34,276 nt of DNA from an uncultured Pelagibacteraceae bacterium (GCA_902618975.1 CACNCN010000008.1:1-34276), one strand, 5' to 3'. Positions 15,128-24,099 are shown, counted from the stretch's first letter. Notes: generated from the sequence alone by a model not told the origin. Translations and numbers: made by a program.

Positions 15128-15568
15128 ATGAGTATTTCAAATAATCTCGAAGATAAAATTGCAGAAACAAGAGATTTTGTTGTTAACTCTGCTAGCTTAA
15201 AAGAGGTCAGATCTTTTTCAAGAGAAGTATTTGAAAGAATAGAAATTAACCAGGATTTAAAAGATGAATTAGTTTTGGCAATAGCTGAAGCAGCGCAAAA
15301 TATTGTTAAGCACGCTTATAAAGGTATTGAAAATACAGAAGACAAAATGGAAATTAAAATTTCTTTAAGCAAAGATAACGAGCTTGAAATTGGTTTCTTC
15401 GATAAAGGGAAACCTGTTGACGATGCAAAAGTAAGGCATAGAAATATTGATGATATAAAACCTGGTGGATTAGGAACTTTTTTTATTCAACAAATTATGG
15501 ATGCCGTGGTTTTTAGAGAAGGAGAAAAGCCTTGGATCAATCACTTAATACTTACTAAAAAATTATAG
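15128..15568 (+). CDS. RsbW/SpoIIAB-type serine kinase (anti-sigma factor)
   Basis: The 146-residue protein is a GHKL ATPase of the HATPase_c_2 class. The N-box is in LAIAEAAQNIVKHAYKG (about residues 50-66), the G1 box in IGFFDKGKPVDD, and the G2 box in KPGGLGTFFIQQIMD. Such proteins phosphorylate a STAS antagonist and hold a sigma factor or other client inactive. It directly follows the STAS gene, forming the usual pair. No sigma-factor gene adjoins it, so the client is encoded elsewhere or is not a sigma factor. Its stop codon abuts the stop codon of pilC on the other strand with no base between. Confidence 0.92.
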   Translation: MSISNNLEDKIAETRDFVVNSASLKEVRSFSREVFERIEINQDLKDELVLAIAEAAQNIVKHAYKGIENTEDKMEIKISLSKDNELEIGFFDKGKPVDDAKVRHRNIDDIKPGGLGTFFIQQIMDAVVFREGEKPWINHLILTKKL

Positions 15569-16807
15569 TTATCCAACAATTGAACCAACGTTGAATATTG
15601 GCGAATACATAGCTATCATTAGTCCACCTATCATTGTACCCATGAACACAATCATAATCGGTTCTATCATGCTAGACATGTTATCAACTGATGTATCAAA
15701 TTCTTCCTCGTAGTAGTTTGAAACGGATGTAAACATTTCATCTAAATTTCCTGTTTGTTCTCCAACAGATATTAATTGACTAAAGGTAGGAGGAAATACT
15801 GGTTCCTTTAAAAATAATTTAGTAAGAGTATCACCGGAAAATACTCCTTTCTTTACATTTTCTAATGCTTGAGTAACAACGTCATTATTACTAACTTGTT
15901 TTGCAATCTCTATACTTTCTAATAAATTAACACCTGCTGCACTTAAATTACCCATTATTAATGAAATTCTAGCTATCAATGATTTTAAAATCATATCTCC
16001 AAAAATTGGCATTCTAAGAACTTGTTGATGCCATTTGTATCTAACTGCAGGTATTTTTGTGGTAGTATATTTAAAAATTATAAAACCAATTAATAGAATT
16101 AATCCTAAAGTCAGTCCTCCAGCTCCTCTCATAAAGTTACTTGCATTCATAATAACTGCTGTTGGCGTAGGCAAGGCAACACCCATTCCCTCATACATTT
16201 TAGCAAAAACTGGTACAACTTTAATTAACATAAATACCATAACTGTAATGGCAACTGAAAACATGACAGTTGGATAAGTTAGGGCACCTTTTATTTTTTT
16301 TTTTACTTTTTCTCTTTTTTCAAGTGACTCAACTAACTTTAGTAAGAATATATCTAATTTACCACTGGCTTCACCAGCTTTAATAAGATTTATATAAATA
16401 TTGTCAAAGACCTTAGGATACTTTTCGAAACATTTAGATAAAGTGACACCTCCCTCTAGGCTTTTCCTTATATCCTCAATTATTTCTTTCATTGCTGGGT
16501 GATCAATTTGATCTCTAAGCATACCGAGAACATTTAAAATGGGTAGTCCGGCCTTAACCATAGTAGCAAATTGCTTAGAGAAAATTACTACATCCGCTGG
16601 CTTAATTTTCTTTTTACCAAATGAAAAGCCTCCACCTTTTTTCTTCTCTTTAGTTGCTTTTTTCTTTTTAGATCTTACTAAATTTGTGATTATAATCTTC
16701 TGCTCTTTAAGTTTAAATGATGCTTCCTCTTGATTTAAAGCCTCTATATCACCCTCTACGTATTTTCCAGCTGAAATACCCTTATATGTATAGGTTTCTG
16801 ATGACAT
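15569..16807 (-). CDS. pilC: Type IV pilus inner-membrane platform protein PilC (GspF/MshG family)
   Basis: The 412-residue protein has a small N-terminal domain (TYTYKGISAGKYVEGDIEAL), a basic stretch KKKKATKEKKKGGG, then two GspF repeats. The first runs from VVIFSKQFATMVKAGLPILN to YINLIKAGEASGKLD; the second from LIARISLIMGNLSAAGVNLL to QLISVGEQTGNLDEMF; each is followed by membrane helices, and the last motif is SMIEPIMIVFMGTMIGGLMI. It links the PilB motor to the growing pilus. It starts 1 base after pilB's stop and ends the minus-strand assembly operon. Confidence 0.94.
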   Translation of the reverse strand: MSSETYTYKGISAGKYVEGDIEALNQEEASFKLKEQKIIITNLVRSKKKKATKEKKKGGGFSFGKKKIKPADVVIFSKQFATMVKAGLPILNVLGMLRDQIDHPAMKEIIEDIRKSLEGGVTLSKCFEKYPKVFDNIYINLIKAGEASGKLDIFLLKLVESLEKREKVKKKIKGALTYPTVMFSVAITVMVFMLIKVVPVFAKMYEGMGVALPTPTAVIMNASNFMRGAGGLTLGLILLIGFIIFKYTTTKIPAVRYKWHQQVLRMPIFGDMILKSLIARISLIMGNLSAAGVNLLESIEIAKQVSNNDVVTQALENVKKGVFSGDTLTKLFLKEPVFPPTFSQLISVGEQTGNLDEMFTSVSNYYEEEFDTSVDNMSSMIEPIMIVFMGTMIGGLMIAMYSPIFNVGSIVG

Positions 16808-16808
16808 T

Positions 16809-18563
16809 TTATTCTCCTGATAACACTCTATCGTACTCTCTAAAATTTAAGTCGCCAGTTAATATTAATTCTCTACCCATATCTTGCATGGTCCTGAAAC
16901 CTTCATCTGTTGCTATTTTCTTTAATTCTGGAGTAGTCGCCTGTCTTAAAATTGCTTCTTTAATTGGTTTTGAAACAACTAAAATTTCATAAATACCCAT
17001 TCGACCTTTGTAACCTGTGTCTTTACATTTTGAGCAACCCTTGCCTCTTTGTACTTTTGCTCTCGATGCTTGCTCAACAGTAAATCCGAAATCTTGTAAC
17101 GCTTTAGGTGTTGCGTCTGGATCAACCTCTCTGCAATCCATGCATGTTTTTCTTGCTAGTCTTTGCGCGAGAACAAGTGTAACTGCTGCACTTATTAAAT
17201 AATCAGGTGTGCCCATATTTTGTAATCTTGTAATTGTGCTTGGTGCATCATTTGTGTGAAGCGTACTGAATACTAAGTGTCCTGTTAATGCTGCTTTTAA
17301 TCCTATATCAACAGTCTCCTTATCTCTCATCTCACCCACAAGAATAATTTCGGGATCTTGTCTTAAAAAAGATCTTAGAGCTGTTGCAAATGTAAAACCT
17401 ATATCTTCCTTAACTTGTACTTGTCCAACTCCATCTAACTCATACTCAACAGGATCCTCTGCTGTTAATATATTCAAATGAGGTTTAGATACCTCTTTTA
17501 ATATTGAATATAATGTTGTTGTCTTACCTGATCCTGTTGGACCTGTAACTAAAACTAGACCTTGAGTACCGTGAATAGCTTTTCTTAAATTTTTTAAATC
17601 TGTTTCCTCAAAGTTTAATTGTTCTAGACTAATGTCTCCAGCATCTTTGTTTAGGATCCTCATGACAATTCTCTCATTGTTTGCTGTAGGCAAAATTGAC
17701 AATCTAAGATCTACAACTTTACCTTCTATCTTAAAAGGTATAGCTCCATCTTGTGGCAATCTTCTTTCGGCTATATCCAATTTTCCCATGATTTTAAATC
17801 TTGTTACCACCGCACCATAATTATCATGTAGAAATTTTGAGAATTTTTCTTGGGTTGCTAAAATTCCATCAAGTCTATATCTAACTCTGGATGCAAATCT
17901 ATAAGGTTCTATATGAATATCTGATACCCCCATTTTGATTGCCTCAGCAACTACTGCTGTTGAAAACTTTATTACCTCTGACTCATTCTCAATTGCCTCT
18001 ATATCTTCCTCTGGTTTGTTTTCTAAAACCTCACCAGCCTCAGCTAAATCCGAGTCGAAAGTTTTAGTTCTATCTCTTTTTTCATTTGATGCTTTGATAC
18101 TATTAATAGTAGTTTCATTGCCATCCAAAATTTTTTCAATGAAATTGGATATTTGTGAAATTTTTGCAGCATGAAGTTCAATTTCTTTTTTTGTAATTGT
18201 TTTTAAGTTTCTCATTAAACTTAATTTTGAAATATCAGATATTGCGATATGAAGAACTCTCCCTTCAACTTTAAATGGAGCAATAAAATTCATATTAATG
18301 TAATTAGACGGTAATATACTTTTTAATTCGTCAGTAACTTCAACGCTTCTTAAATCGATAACATCTAAATTTTGATCTTTAACTAATAAATCTAGTATTT
18401 TGTCTTCGTCAGTTAACTTTAGATCAAATACTGCTTCAAGCTGCGTTTTTTCACCTTCATGCGAAGCTTTCTTTATATTTGGAAGATCTTTTCCTGATAT
18501 GACATCACGATCTATCAATACGTTGATAAGATTTACTTCCGACTCTCTACTAATTTTTATCAT
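16809..18563 (-). CDS. pilB: Type IV pilus extension ATPase PilB (GspE/MshE family)
   Basis: The 584-residue cytoplasmic motor has an N-terminal MshEN/T2SSE_N-type region (1 to about 145), an N2 domain with SDIHIEPYRFASRVRYRLDG, and the ATPase core: Walker A GPTGSGKTT, Asp box TAEDPVEYELDGVGQVQV, Walker B PEIILVGEMRDKETVD and His box TGHLVFSTLHTNDAPSTI. A zinc site is formed by CMDC and CSKC before TGYKGRMGIYEIL. It drives pilin polymerisation. The RLGxxL motif with which MshEN domains bind cyclic-di-GMP is not evident (the corresponding start reads EVNLINVLIDRDVISGKDL). It sits between the secretin and pilC with 1-base gaps. Confidence 0.95.
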   Translation of the reverse strand: MIKISRESEVNLINVLIDRDVISGKDLPNIKKASHEGEKTQLEAVFDLKLTDEDKILDLLVKDQNLDVIDLRSVEVTDELKSILPSNYINMNFIAPFKVEGRVLHIAISDISKLSLMRNLKTITKKEIELHAAKISQISNFIEKILDGNETTINSIKASNEKRDRTKTFDSDLAEAGEVLENKPEEDIEAIENESEVIKFSTAVVAEAIKMGVSDIHIEPYRFASRVRYRLDGILATQEKFSKFLHDNYGAVVTRFKIMGKLDIAERRLPQDGAIPFKIEGKVVDLRLSILPTANNERIVMRILNKDAGDISLEQLNFEETDLKNLRKAIHGTQGLVLVTGPTGSGKTTTLYSILKEVSKPHLNILTAEDPVEYELDGVGQVQVKEDIGFTFATALRSFLRQDPEIILVGEMRDKETVDIGLKAALTGHLVFSTLHTNDAPSTITRLQNMGTPDYLISAAVTLVLAQRLARKTCMDCREVDPDATPKALQDFGFTVEQASRAKVQRGKGCSKCKDTGYKGRMGIYEILVVSKPIKEAILRQATTPELKKIATDEGFRTMQDMGRELILTGDLNFREYDRVLSGE

Positions 18564-18564
18564 T

Positions 18565-20115
18565 TTATAAAACTCTAGGTGCTATAAATACTAATAATTC
18601 ATCTAGGTTATCAGCTTTTGACTTACCTTTAAAGAGATTACCTATTACAGGAACATCACCTATTATAGGAGTTTGACTTTTAGCGTTTGCAATTACGTTC
18701 TTTTTGATACCACCGATAACCACAATGTCTCCATCTGCAACCAAAAGTTTAGTTACAATTTCCATTTTGTTAATAGGCGGCTCATCAGAAGCTGCTGCTC
18801 TATTAGGGGTGTCATTATTAACTTTTATTGTAAGTAGAACATTTCCATCTCCAATTATACTCGGAGTAACCTCTAATTTTAGTGCTGCCTCTTTGAAAGA
18901 AGTTGATGTAGTACCCTCTGATGTTGTCTGATAAGGAATTTCCTCACCCTGAGTAACAGTTGCGAGCTGATTGTCTAATGTAAATACTTTAGGATTTGAA
19001 ATAGTTTTACCCATACCCATAGACTCTAAAGCTGTAATTTCAGCTTTTAATACTCCGGTTGTTGTTCTCCTTAATATACCAATACCACTTGTAGCTCCTG
19101 CAGCTGCAAAATTGGTAAGAGAGTCTGCTGAGTCTCCTAACTCTACAACCTCATCTAAGGCATTATCCGTTGCCTGCCCAGAGCTTGCTCCAGCAACACC
19201 GCCAGCAACCCTACCTTTGTTTTGGTAATATCCTCCAAGACGTGTGCCTAACGCTCTTTCAAAATCCGAATTCGCTTCTACAATAAATGCTTCTATTAAA
19301 ACTTGTTTAGTTCTAACATCAATTTCTTTAATCACTTTATCTACTACGTCTAAATCTTTTTCTTTACCTCTTACAATTATAGACCTTGTTGTAATTTCTT
19401 CAGTCACAGTAATAGGTGTAAAGGTTGCATCTCCACTTCCTGATGAAAATAATTCCTCAAGAGTAGCTTTTGCCTGTGAAGGGGCAATATAATATAGTCT
19501 AAATATTTCTGAATAAATTGGCTCTACACTATCCTCTAACTCAACTTTTTTCTTAACTGCTGAAGCTCTTTCAGATTTATAAGTTTCTTGAGCTGTTAAA
19601 GTTTCAGGTGAATGTATTCTTATTAAATTGCTTGCAACATCAATGTCTGAAGCATAATTTTTCATGTCCAGCAAAGCCTGAAACGCCTTGTCCCATGGGA
19701 CATCGATCAATTCTGCACTAATTGCTCCAGCAACTTCATCTCCTACTAAAACATTTATCTCTCCAATTTTTCCCATTAATTTCATAGTTTCTTTAAAATC
19801 TAAATTTTTGAATTTTAAAGTAACCCTTTGCTTTAACATTGGAAATTCATCAGGAATTAGAAGATAATTTCTCTGTGACTCAGATGATATTTTTTTTCTT
19901 TTTTGTAATTTTTTAACGTCACCTTCTACTGGTTTTGGGCCCATTTCAAGTGTCTTTGCAATTTCTGCTTTACCCTCAGATTTAATATCATCTTTAATTA
20001 AAGGAGTATTATGCTGAAAAGGTTTTTTTGATTTATTAACTGTTTGGCAACCAGTCAGAAAAACGACAAAAAACACTGTAATAAAAATTGAATTAAGAAG
20101 TTCTTTAATATTCAT
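18565..20115 (-). CDS. pilQ: Type IV pilus secretin PilQ/MshL, lipoprotein
   Basis: The 516-residue protein has a lipoprotein signal peptide with lipobox FLTGC (Cys23), then a STN-like N0 domain (about 88-165, RVTLKFKNLDFKETMKLMGK to NLIRIHSPE), one N1-type domain (about 200-275, with RSIIVRGKEKDLDVVDKVI), and the secretin core ending PIIGDVPVIGNLFKGKSK and ELLVFIAPRVL. It forms the outer-membrane ring for pilus passage. Lipidation and the single N1 repeat fit MshL-type secretins better than the larger AMIN-containing PilQ. It overlaps pilP by 11 bases. Confidence 0.93.
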   Translation of the reverse strand: MNIKELLNSIFITVFFVVFLTGCQTVNKSKKPFQHNTPLIKDDIKSEGKAEIAKTLEMGPKPVEGDVKKLQKRKKISSESQRNYLLIPDEFPMLKQRVTLKFKNLDFKETMKLMGKIGEINVLVGDEVAGAISAELIDVPWDKAFQALLDMKNYASDIDVASNLIRIHSPETLTAQETYKSERASAVKKKVELEDSVEPIYSEIFRLYYIAPSQAKATLEELFSSGSGDATFTPITVTEEITTRSIIVRGKEKDLDVVDKVIKEIDVRTKQVLIEAFIVEANSDFERALGTRLGGYYQNKGRVAGGVAGASSGQATDNALDEVVELGDSADSLTNFAAAGATSGIGILRRTTTGVLKAEITALESMGMGKTISNPKVFTLDNQLATVTQGEEIPYQTTSEGTTSTSFKEAALKLEVTPSIIGDGNVLLTIKVNNDTPNRAAASDEPPINKMEIVTKLLVADGDIVVIGGIKKNVIANAKSQTPIIGDVPVIGNLFKGKSKADNLDELLVFIAPRVL

Positions 20116-20560
20116 TTGTCTCCCTAATCTGATTATTAAAATCGATTATAATAAAAGTCTTGTCATCTTTTTCAAATATTGCCTCGTTTAATCTTAAATC
20201 AACAAGTTTAATATCTCCAAGGTACTGTGATAATGACAGAGTAATTACTTCACCAGAAGAATTTACTAAAGATATATAGCTGTTGTCTTTTCCAGATATA
20301 AGCCCCACTAATTTGAAATTATATAGACTCATTTCATTTTCTTGTTCTTCTTCAGGAATATTAGATCCCGATCCAGTTCCTTCGTTTCCAGCAAAGGGAT
20401 CATTAAGCGGAACCTCTTCCTCTATATCTTCATTCTCATTATTTATTTCTGTGGATTGTGCAGTTGTTTGATTGTTTGAATTTAAATCATGTTGATCAGC
20501 AAAAGCGCTAGAAGACAAAAACGTAAATAAGATTATAAATATAGTTTTAATAAAATTCAT
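20105..20560 (-). CDS. pilP: Type IV pilus assembly protein PilP (MshK-like)
   Basis: The 151-residue protein has a signal peptide (ending SSSAFA), without a lipobox cysteine, then a low-complexity acidic linker (NENEDIEEEVPLNDPFAGNE), and a small C-terminal beta domain (YNFKLVGLISGKDNSYISLV to FIIIDFNNQIRE) typical of PilP/GspC homology regions. It connects the PilNO inner-membrane complex with the secretin. Position between pilO and the secretin, with overlaps at both ends, supports the call; sequence alone is only moderately conserved. Confidence 0.82.
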   Translation of the reverse strand: MNFIKTIFIILFTFLSSSAFADQHDLNSNNQTTAQSTEINNENEDIEEEVPLNDPFAGNEGTGSGSNIPEEEQENEMSLYNFKLVGLISGKDNSYISLVNSSGEVITLSLSQYLGDIKLVDLRLNEAIFEKDDKTFIIIDFNNQIRETNEY

Positions 20561-21203
20561 TAGGTAATCCCACTATTGTTAATTCACCTTTGGCTACTAT
20601 ACCTCCAGTTGAATCGTTTTGCACTAAACTTATTAATTCTTTGTCAAAGTTCAGCATTTTCTTAGATTTTGCTAGTGCCCTTTTAAATTTTATGTATCCC
20701 AAAAAGTTTCCTTTAATCTCGTAAGTTACTGGTATTTTATAATATCTAATATTATTAACATCTAAGCTTTCTGTAGTTTGAGTGTTTGCAACACCTTGTT
20801 TAAGAACTGGTTTAGGATTTCCTTTTTCTATCTTTGAAATTATCAAACCGTTTACTCCAGCAAATTTACTTAAACTGTCATATAGGCCCTCTACCTCTGC
20901 TTTTGTGTGAAAAAGCTTGGAGCTTTCTTTAAACTCAGGAGTCTTATTTTTAATAGCTTTTTTCATAGTTGATATCTCGCTATTCATAGTTTGAATTTCA
21001 GTTTGTTTAAGCTCTTTGTCACTAAACAATTGTTTTTTTTGATTAACTATAGGATTTAATATTGCATAATATCCTATCAAAAATATAATAATCGCAGCAA
21101 AACCCGATCCAAATTTTATTAGAGTTTTTTTATCGACATTTTGAAGCTTTGCTTTTAAATCTTCTAACTTTATATTTTTTAAATCAATATTTTTTAAATC
21201 CAT
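20547..21203 (-). CDS. pilO: Type IV pilus assembly protein PilO (MshJ-like)
   Basis: From the start preferred here the protein has 218 residues. The frame opens 21 bases further up at TTG, but the ATG at 21203 overlaps the stop of the pilM-N gene (TAATG) and has GGAGAG just upstream, so it is chosen. A cytoplasmic N-terminal helix is followed by one transmembrane segment (about 33-52), a coiled coil (QLFSDKELKQTEIQTMNSEI), and a periplasmic ferredoxin-like domain (YYKIPVTYEIKGNFLGYIKF is the PilO signature strand region). It dimerises with PilN and binds PilP. It overlaps pilP by 14 bases. Confidence 0.85.
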   Translation of the reverse strand: MDLKNIDLKNIKLEDLKAKLQNVDKKTLIKFGSGFAAIIIFLIGYYAILNPIVNQKKQLFSDKELKQTEIQTMNSEISTMKKAIKNKTPEFKESSKLFHTKAEVEGLYDSLSKFAGVNGLIISKIEKGNPKPVLKQGVANTQTTESLDVNNIRYYKIPVTYEIKGNFLGYIKFKRALAKSKKMLNFDKELISLVQNDSTGGIVAKGELTIVGLPNEFY

Positions 21204-22945
21204 TAAATACTCTCCACTATACAAGCGATTTTAAATCCCTTCATTTGAGGTTTGCCAGCAGAAGACCCGTCGGGCAAAGTCATGCTAGCTAGAGATGCTT
21301 GAGATATTAATTTTTTTGAATTTAGATTACTTATTAGTTTTAATATATCTTGATCTGTAGATGCTACTCCATTAATTATAATTTGATTTGATCCGTTAAA
21401 ATCTATTGAATTAAATTTAACTCTTTTAGGAACAGAAGAGGCAATTTGCGCAAGAATTCTAAAACTAATTTTTTTATTTGATTGAATAGAGTTACTTAAT
21501 TCGAGGGATTTATTAATAATTCCCAACTCTTTAGCGAATTTTGTTTTTTCGATTGTTTTTAATTCATGGTCCATAACAACTTGGTCATAGTCTGTTAGTT
21601 TTTTATTCAAAGAATTAATTTGCCAAAAAGATAATCCAAATAATATAATATAGATTGCACCAACTATGCCTATCACACCTTTAAATGCAAAATTTGAAAA
21701 TATTTTTGCTTTTTTTTGAGCAATCATGCTATCTCTATTCGGAAGTAGGTTAATATTTTTAACGGCAGTAACAAATTTATAATATCCAAAAACATCTAAC
21801 TTTCTAAATGCCAATCCGATTACAGTTGATAAGTATGATCTATTATCTATTTTGACACTTTCTTCTAATTGGGCTGGAATTTTGACCTCGGAAATAGGAT
21901 CAAATAAATTAAATCCTGTATTTGCTAAATTTTTTCTAAAGCTCCCTAGATAAGCATCTACATTAGGTAAATTTGATACAACCTTAAGATTTCTTATTCT
22001 TTTCTCATACTTCGTTTCAAAATCCTGTATAGCTTGTTTTACTTGTGTCATGTATCTTCTTACCAGTGCATCCATTTCTTCTTGGTTGTCAGATTTTTGT
22101 AAAGTGTTTCTATCTTGACCACGTATAAATATATCAGTTATTATCGGGTTATTGTCGTAGAGTATCATTACGTAATTTTCATCTAATCCAAATTCTAAAA
22201 CTGCTGTTAAATTACTTTCTTCAATTGAACCTTTGATTTGATTCATTTGGTCCACAGCAGATTTTAATGCAAAACATTTTACATCTATAATTACAGCGTT
22301 AAGTCCACCTTTTTTAATAATTGATGTGTAACCGTTAATATCGGAAAGTTTGGAAGCCACGAATAATATATCCATCGTATTTCCAGTTTTGTCTCTATTT
22401 ATAACCTGATGAAATATTGAATAATCATTTAGATTATCTGTCAGTTGAACTAGATTTTCCCATAATGAATCTGTATCAATTGCTTTACCTAATTCCTCAT
22501 CTGTCATCAAAGGAGCTGTAACAACTCTAATGATTGCGCTAGTTACAGGAATTGCAATTGCTGCATTAGTTGTTTCAATTTTTGATTTTTGTAATGCAAT
22601 TTTTAATTCGTCGCCAATCTTGTCAGGATGTTCTAATACTGTTGAATTTTCTGGTAAACCCTCAATTTCATGTATAAAAAATTTTTCAAGAACCCATTCA
22701 TTGTTTTTGTTATTGTTTAATTGTGCCAGTCTTATTTGGTAAGGAGTTAGTTCTACACCTACAATTTCCTCACCTTGAATAGCTTGTTTGCCTAATTTAT
22801 TTTTTATCTGAGAACTAAACTTAGATTTTATTTTATCTAAAAAAGAATTTTTACTTTTTTTATCACCTTCTATAGGTTTTGGGATGGGAGCCTCGTTATT
22901 TTGGGGATCTTTTTTTTTTAAAAGCTTTTGAAAAAAGTTTTTCAT
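21203..22945 (-). CDS. Fused PilM-PilN type IV pilus assembly protein (MshI-like)
   Basis: The 580-residue protein has a lysine-rich N-terminal extension (1-55), then an actin-like PilM domain (about 60-390; EIVGVELTPYQIRLAQLNNN, AAIAIPVTSAIIRVV, TAVLEFGLDENYVMILYDNN as the phosphate-binding strands). At residue 398 begins INLLPNRDSM, the NLLP motif with which a separate PilN N-terminus normally docks in the PilM groove. It is followed by a transmembrane helix (about 422-441), a coiled coil and the periplasmic PilN domain (RILAQIASSVPKRVKFNSID). The fusion matches MshI of MSHA pili. It leads the minus-strand assembly operon, divergent from pilT. Confidence 0.85.
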   Translation of the reverse strand: MKNFFQKLLKKKDPQNNEAPIPKPIEGDKKSKNSFLDKIKSKFSSQIKNKLGKQAIQGEEIVGVELTPYQIRLAQLNNNKNNEWVLEKFFIHEIEGLPENSTVLEHPDKIGDELKIALQKSKIETTNAAIAIPVTSAIIRVVTAPLMTDEELGKAIDTDSLWENLVQLTDNLNDYSIFHQVINRDKTGNTMDILFVASKLSDINGYTSIIKKGGLNAVIIDVKCFALKSAVDQMNQIKGSIEESNLTAVLEFGLDENYVMILYDNNPIITDIFIRGQDRNTLQKSDNQEEMDALVRRYMTQVKQAIQDFETKYEKRIRNLKVVSNLPNVDAYLGSFRKNLANTGFNLFDPISEVKIPAQLEESVKIDNRSYLSTVIGLAFRKLDVFGYYKFVTAVKNINLLPNRDSMIAQKKAKIFSNFAFKGVIGIVGAIYIILFGLSFWQINSLNKKLTDYDQVVMDHELKTIEKTKFAKELGIINKSLELSNSIQSNKKISFRILAQIASSVPKRVKFNSIDFNGSNQIIINGVASTDQDILKLISNLNSKKLISQASLASMTLPDGSSAGKPQMKGFKIACIVESI

Positions 22946-23035
22946 ATTTTTTAGTTCCGGGTCAACTTAACTTATTAGTTTGCAATAATCAACTCACACT
23001 AGAATATAAAATTTGCTAAATGTATATGATATTTT

Positions 23036-23066
23036 TTGACTTTTTAGAAATAAAAAGGTCTATATA
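23036..23066 (+). promoter_or_regulatory. pilT: Candidate promoter of the pilT-pilY1 operon
   Basis: TTGACT (23036-23041) is followed after 19 bases by TATATA (23061-23066), 17 bases before the pilT ATG. The -35 match is good, but the spacing is 1-2 bases longer than usual unless CTATAT at 23060 is used. It lies in the 137-base divergent gap 22946-23082, which must also hold the pilM-N promoter. Confidence 0.35.
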
Positions 23067-23082
23067 GTATTTATTTATTAAA

Positions 23083-24099
23083 ATGTTTGAAAAATTAGAA
23101 GACTTAGCAAAAAACAATAAAAAAATTTCAGACTTTCATATTCGAGCTGGATCACCACTCGCATATAGGCAAACTGGAGAAATTGTAGTCGTAAAAGAAG
23201 TTCCAGTCAAAGCTCAAGATTTAAAAGATTTAATGACAATGAATTGTAATGAGGTTGAAGTAGAAAGATTTGAAAAAACTCATGAACTAGACTCAGCCGT
23301 TATGTTGAGTGGGTTACGATTTAGGGCAAATTTTTATAAAACAATTAATGGGACTGCCGCAGTCTTAAGAAGAGTTGAAAGTCAAATTCCAGAAATGGAA
23401 CAATTTAATTTACCTCAATCATTATATGATATTGTTGATATGCACAAAGGTCTAGTTTTGGTAACTGGTCCAACTGGATCTGGAAAATCTACAACACTTG
23501 CAGCAATTGTAAATGAAATTAATAAAACTCGAAATGCAAATATAATTACTGTTGAGGATCCAGTCGAATTTATCCATAAAGATAATAGAAGTATAGTCTC
23601 ACACAGAGAAGTTGGTAAACAGACAAAAACTTTTGCTGCTGCTCTCAAAGCTGCATTAAGAGAAGACCCAGATGTAATTTTAGTTGGTGAAATGAGAGAC
23701 TTAGAAACTATTAGCCTCGCACTCACAGCTGCAGAAACTGGTCATTTAGTTTTTGGAACTTTACATACAAGCGGAGCACCAAGTACTATTAATAGAATTA
23801 TTGATGTATTTCCTCCAGAGCAACAGGAACAGATTAGAGCGCAAATATCTACTTCTTTAAAAATGGTTGTTACACAAAGATTATTAAAAACTAGAGATGG
23901 AGCAGGAAGAGTTGGTGCGTTCGAAATCATGAAGTGTACATCACCAATTCAAAACTTGATTAGAGAAGCTAAAATTCATCAGATACCAAGCATAATGCAA
24001 ACAGCGGTAAGGGATGGAATGATTACAATGGAAAAATCTTTGGAAGAATTAGTAAAGTCGGGTAAGATAGATCCAGGTGCAGCAAGAACAGAAAATTAA
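23083..24099 (+). CDS. pilT: Type IV pilus retraction ATPase PilT
   Basis: The 338-residue motor ATPase has the PilT N-domain (ISDFHIRAGSPLAYRQTGEI), Walker A GPTGSGKST, Asp box TVEDPVEFIH, Walker B PDVILVGEMRDLETI and His box ETGHLVFGTLHTSGAPSTIN. The C-terminal SPIQNLIREAKIHQIPSIMQ corresponds to the AIRNLIRE retraction motif. Length is close to the PilT norm of about 345. It would depolymerise the pilus, implying twitching or uptake functions. It starts the plus-strand operon and overlaps the FimT-like gene by 23 bases. Confidence 0.94.
   Translation: MFEKLEDLAKNNKKISDFHIRAGSPLAYRQTGEIVVVKEVPVKAQDLKDLMTMNCNEVEVERFEKTHELDSAVMLSGLRFRANFYKTINGTAAVLRRVESQIPEMEQFNLPQSLYDIVDMHKGLVLVTGPTGSGKSTTLAAIVNEINKTRNANIITVEDPVEFIHKDNRSIVSHREVGKQTKTFAAALKAALREDPDVILVGEMRDLETISLALTAAETGHLVFGTLHTSGAPSTINRIIDVFPPEQQEQIRAQISTSLKMVVTQRLLKTRDGAGRVGAFEIMKCTSPIQNLIREAKIHQIPSIMQTAVRDGMITMEKSLEELVKSGKIDPGAARTEN

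Noticed and set aside
21204..21224. TTG start extending PilO by seven residues
   Set aside because: The ATG at 21203 overlaps the preceding stop (TAATG) and has GGAGAG upstream; the TTG has no ribosome site.
22960..22965. GGTCAA motif shared between the pilM-N/pilT gap and the pilin/STAS gap (14746-14751) as a regulator site
   Set aside because: A six-base match in two gaps is expected by chance and there is no symmetry or shared spacing to the genes.
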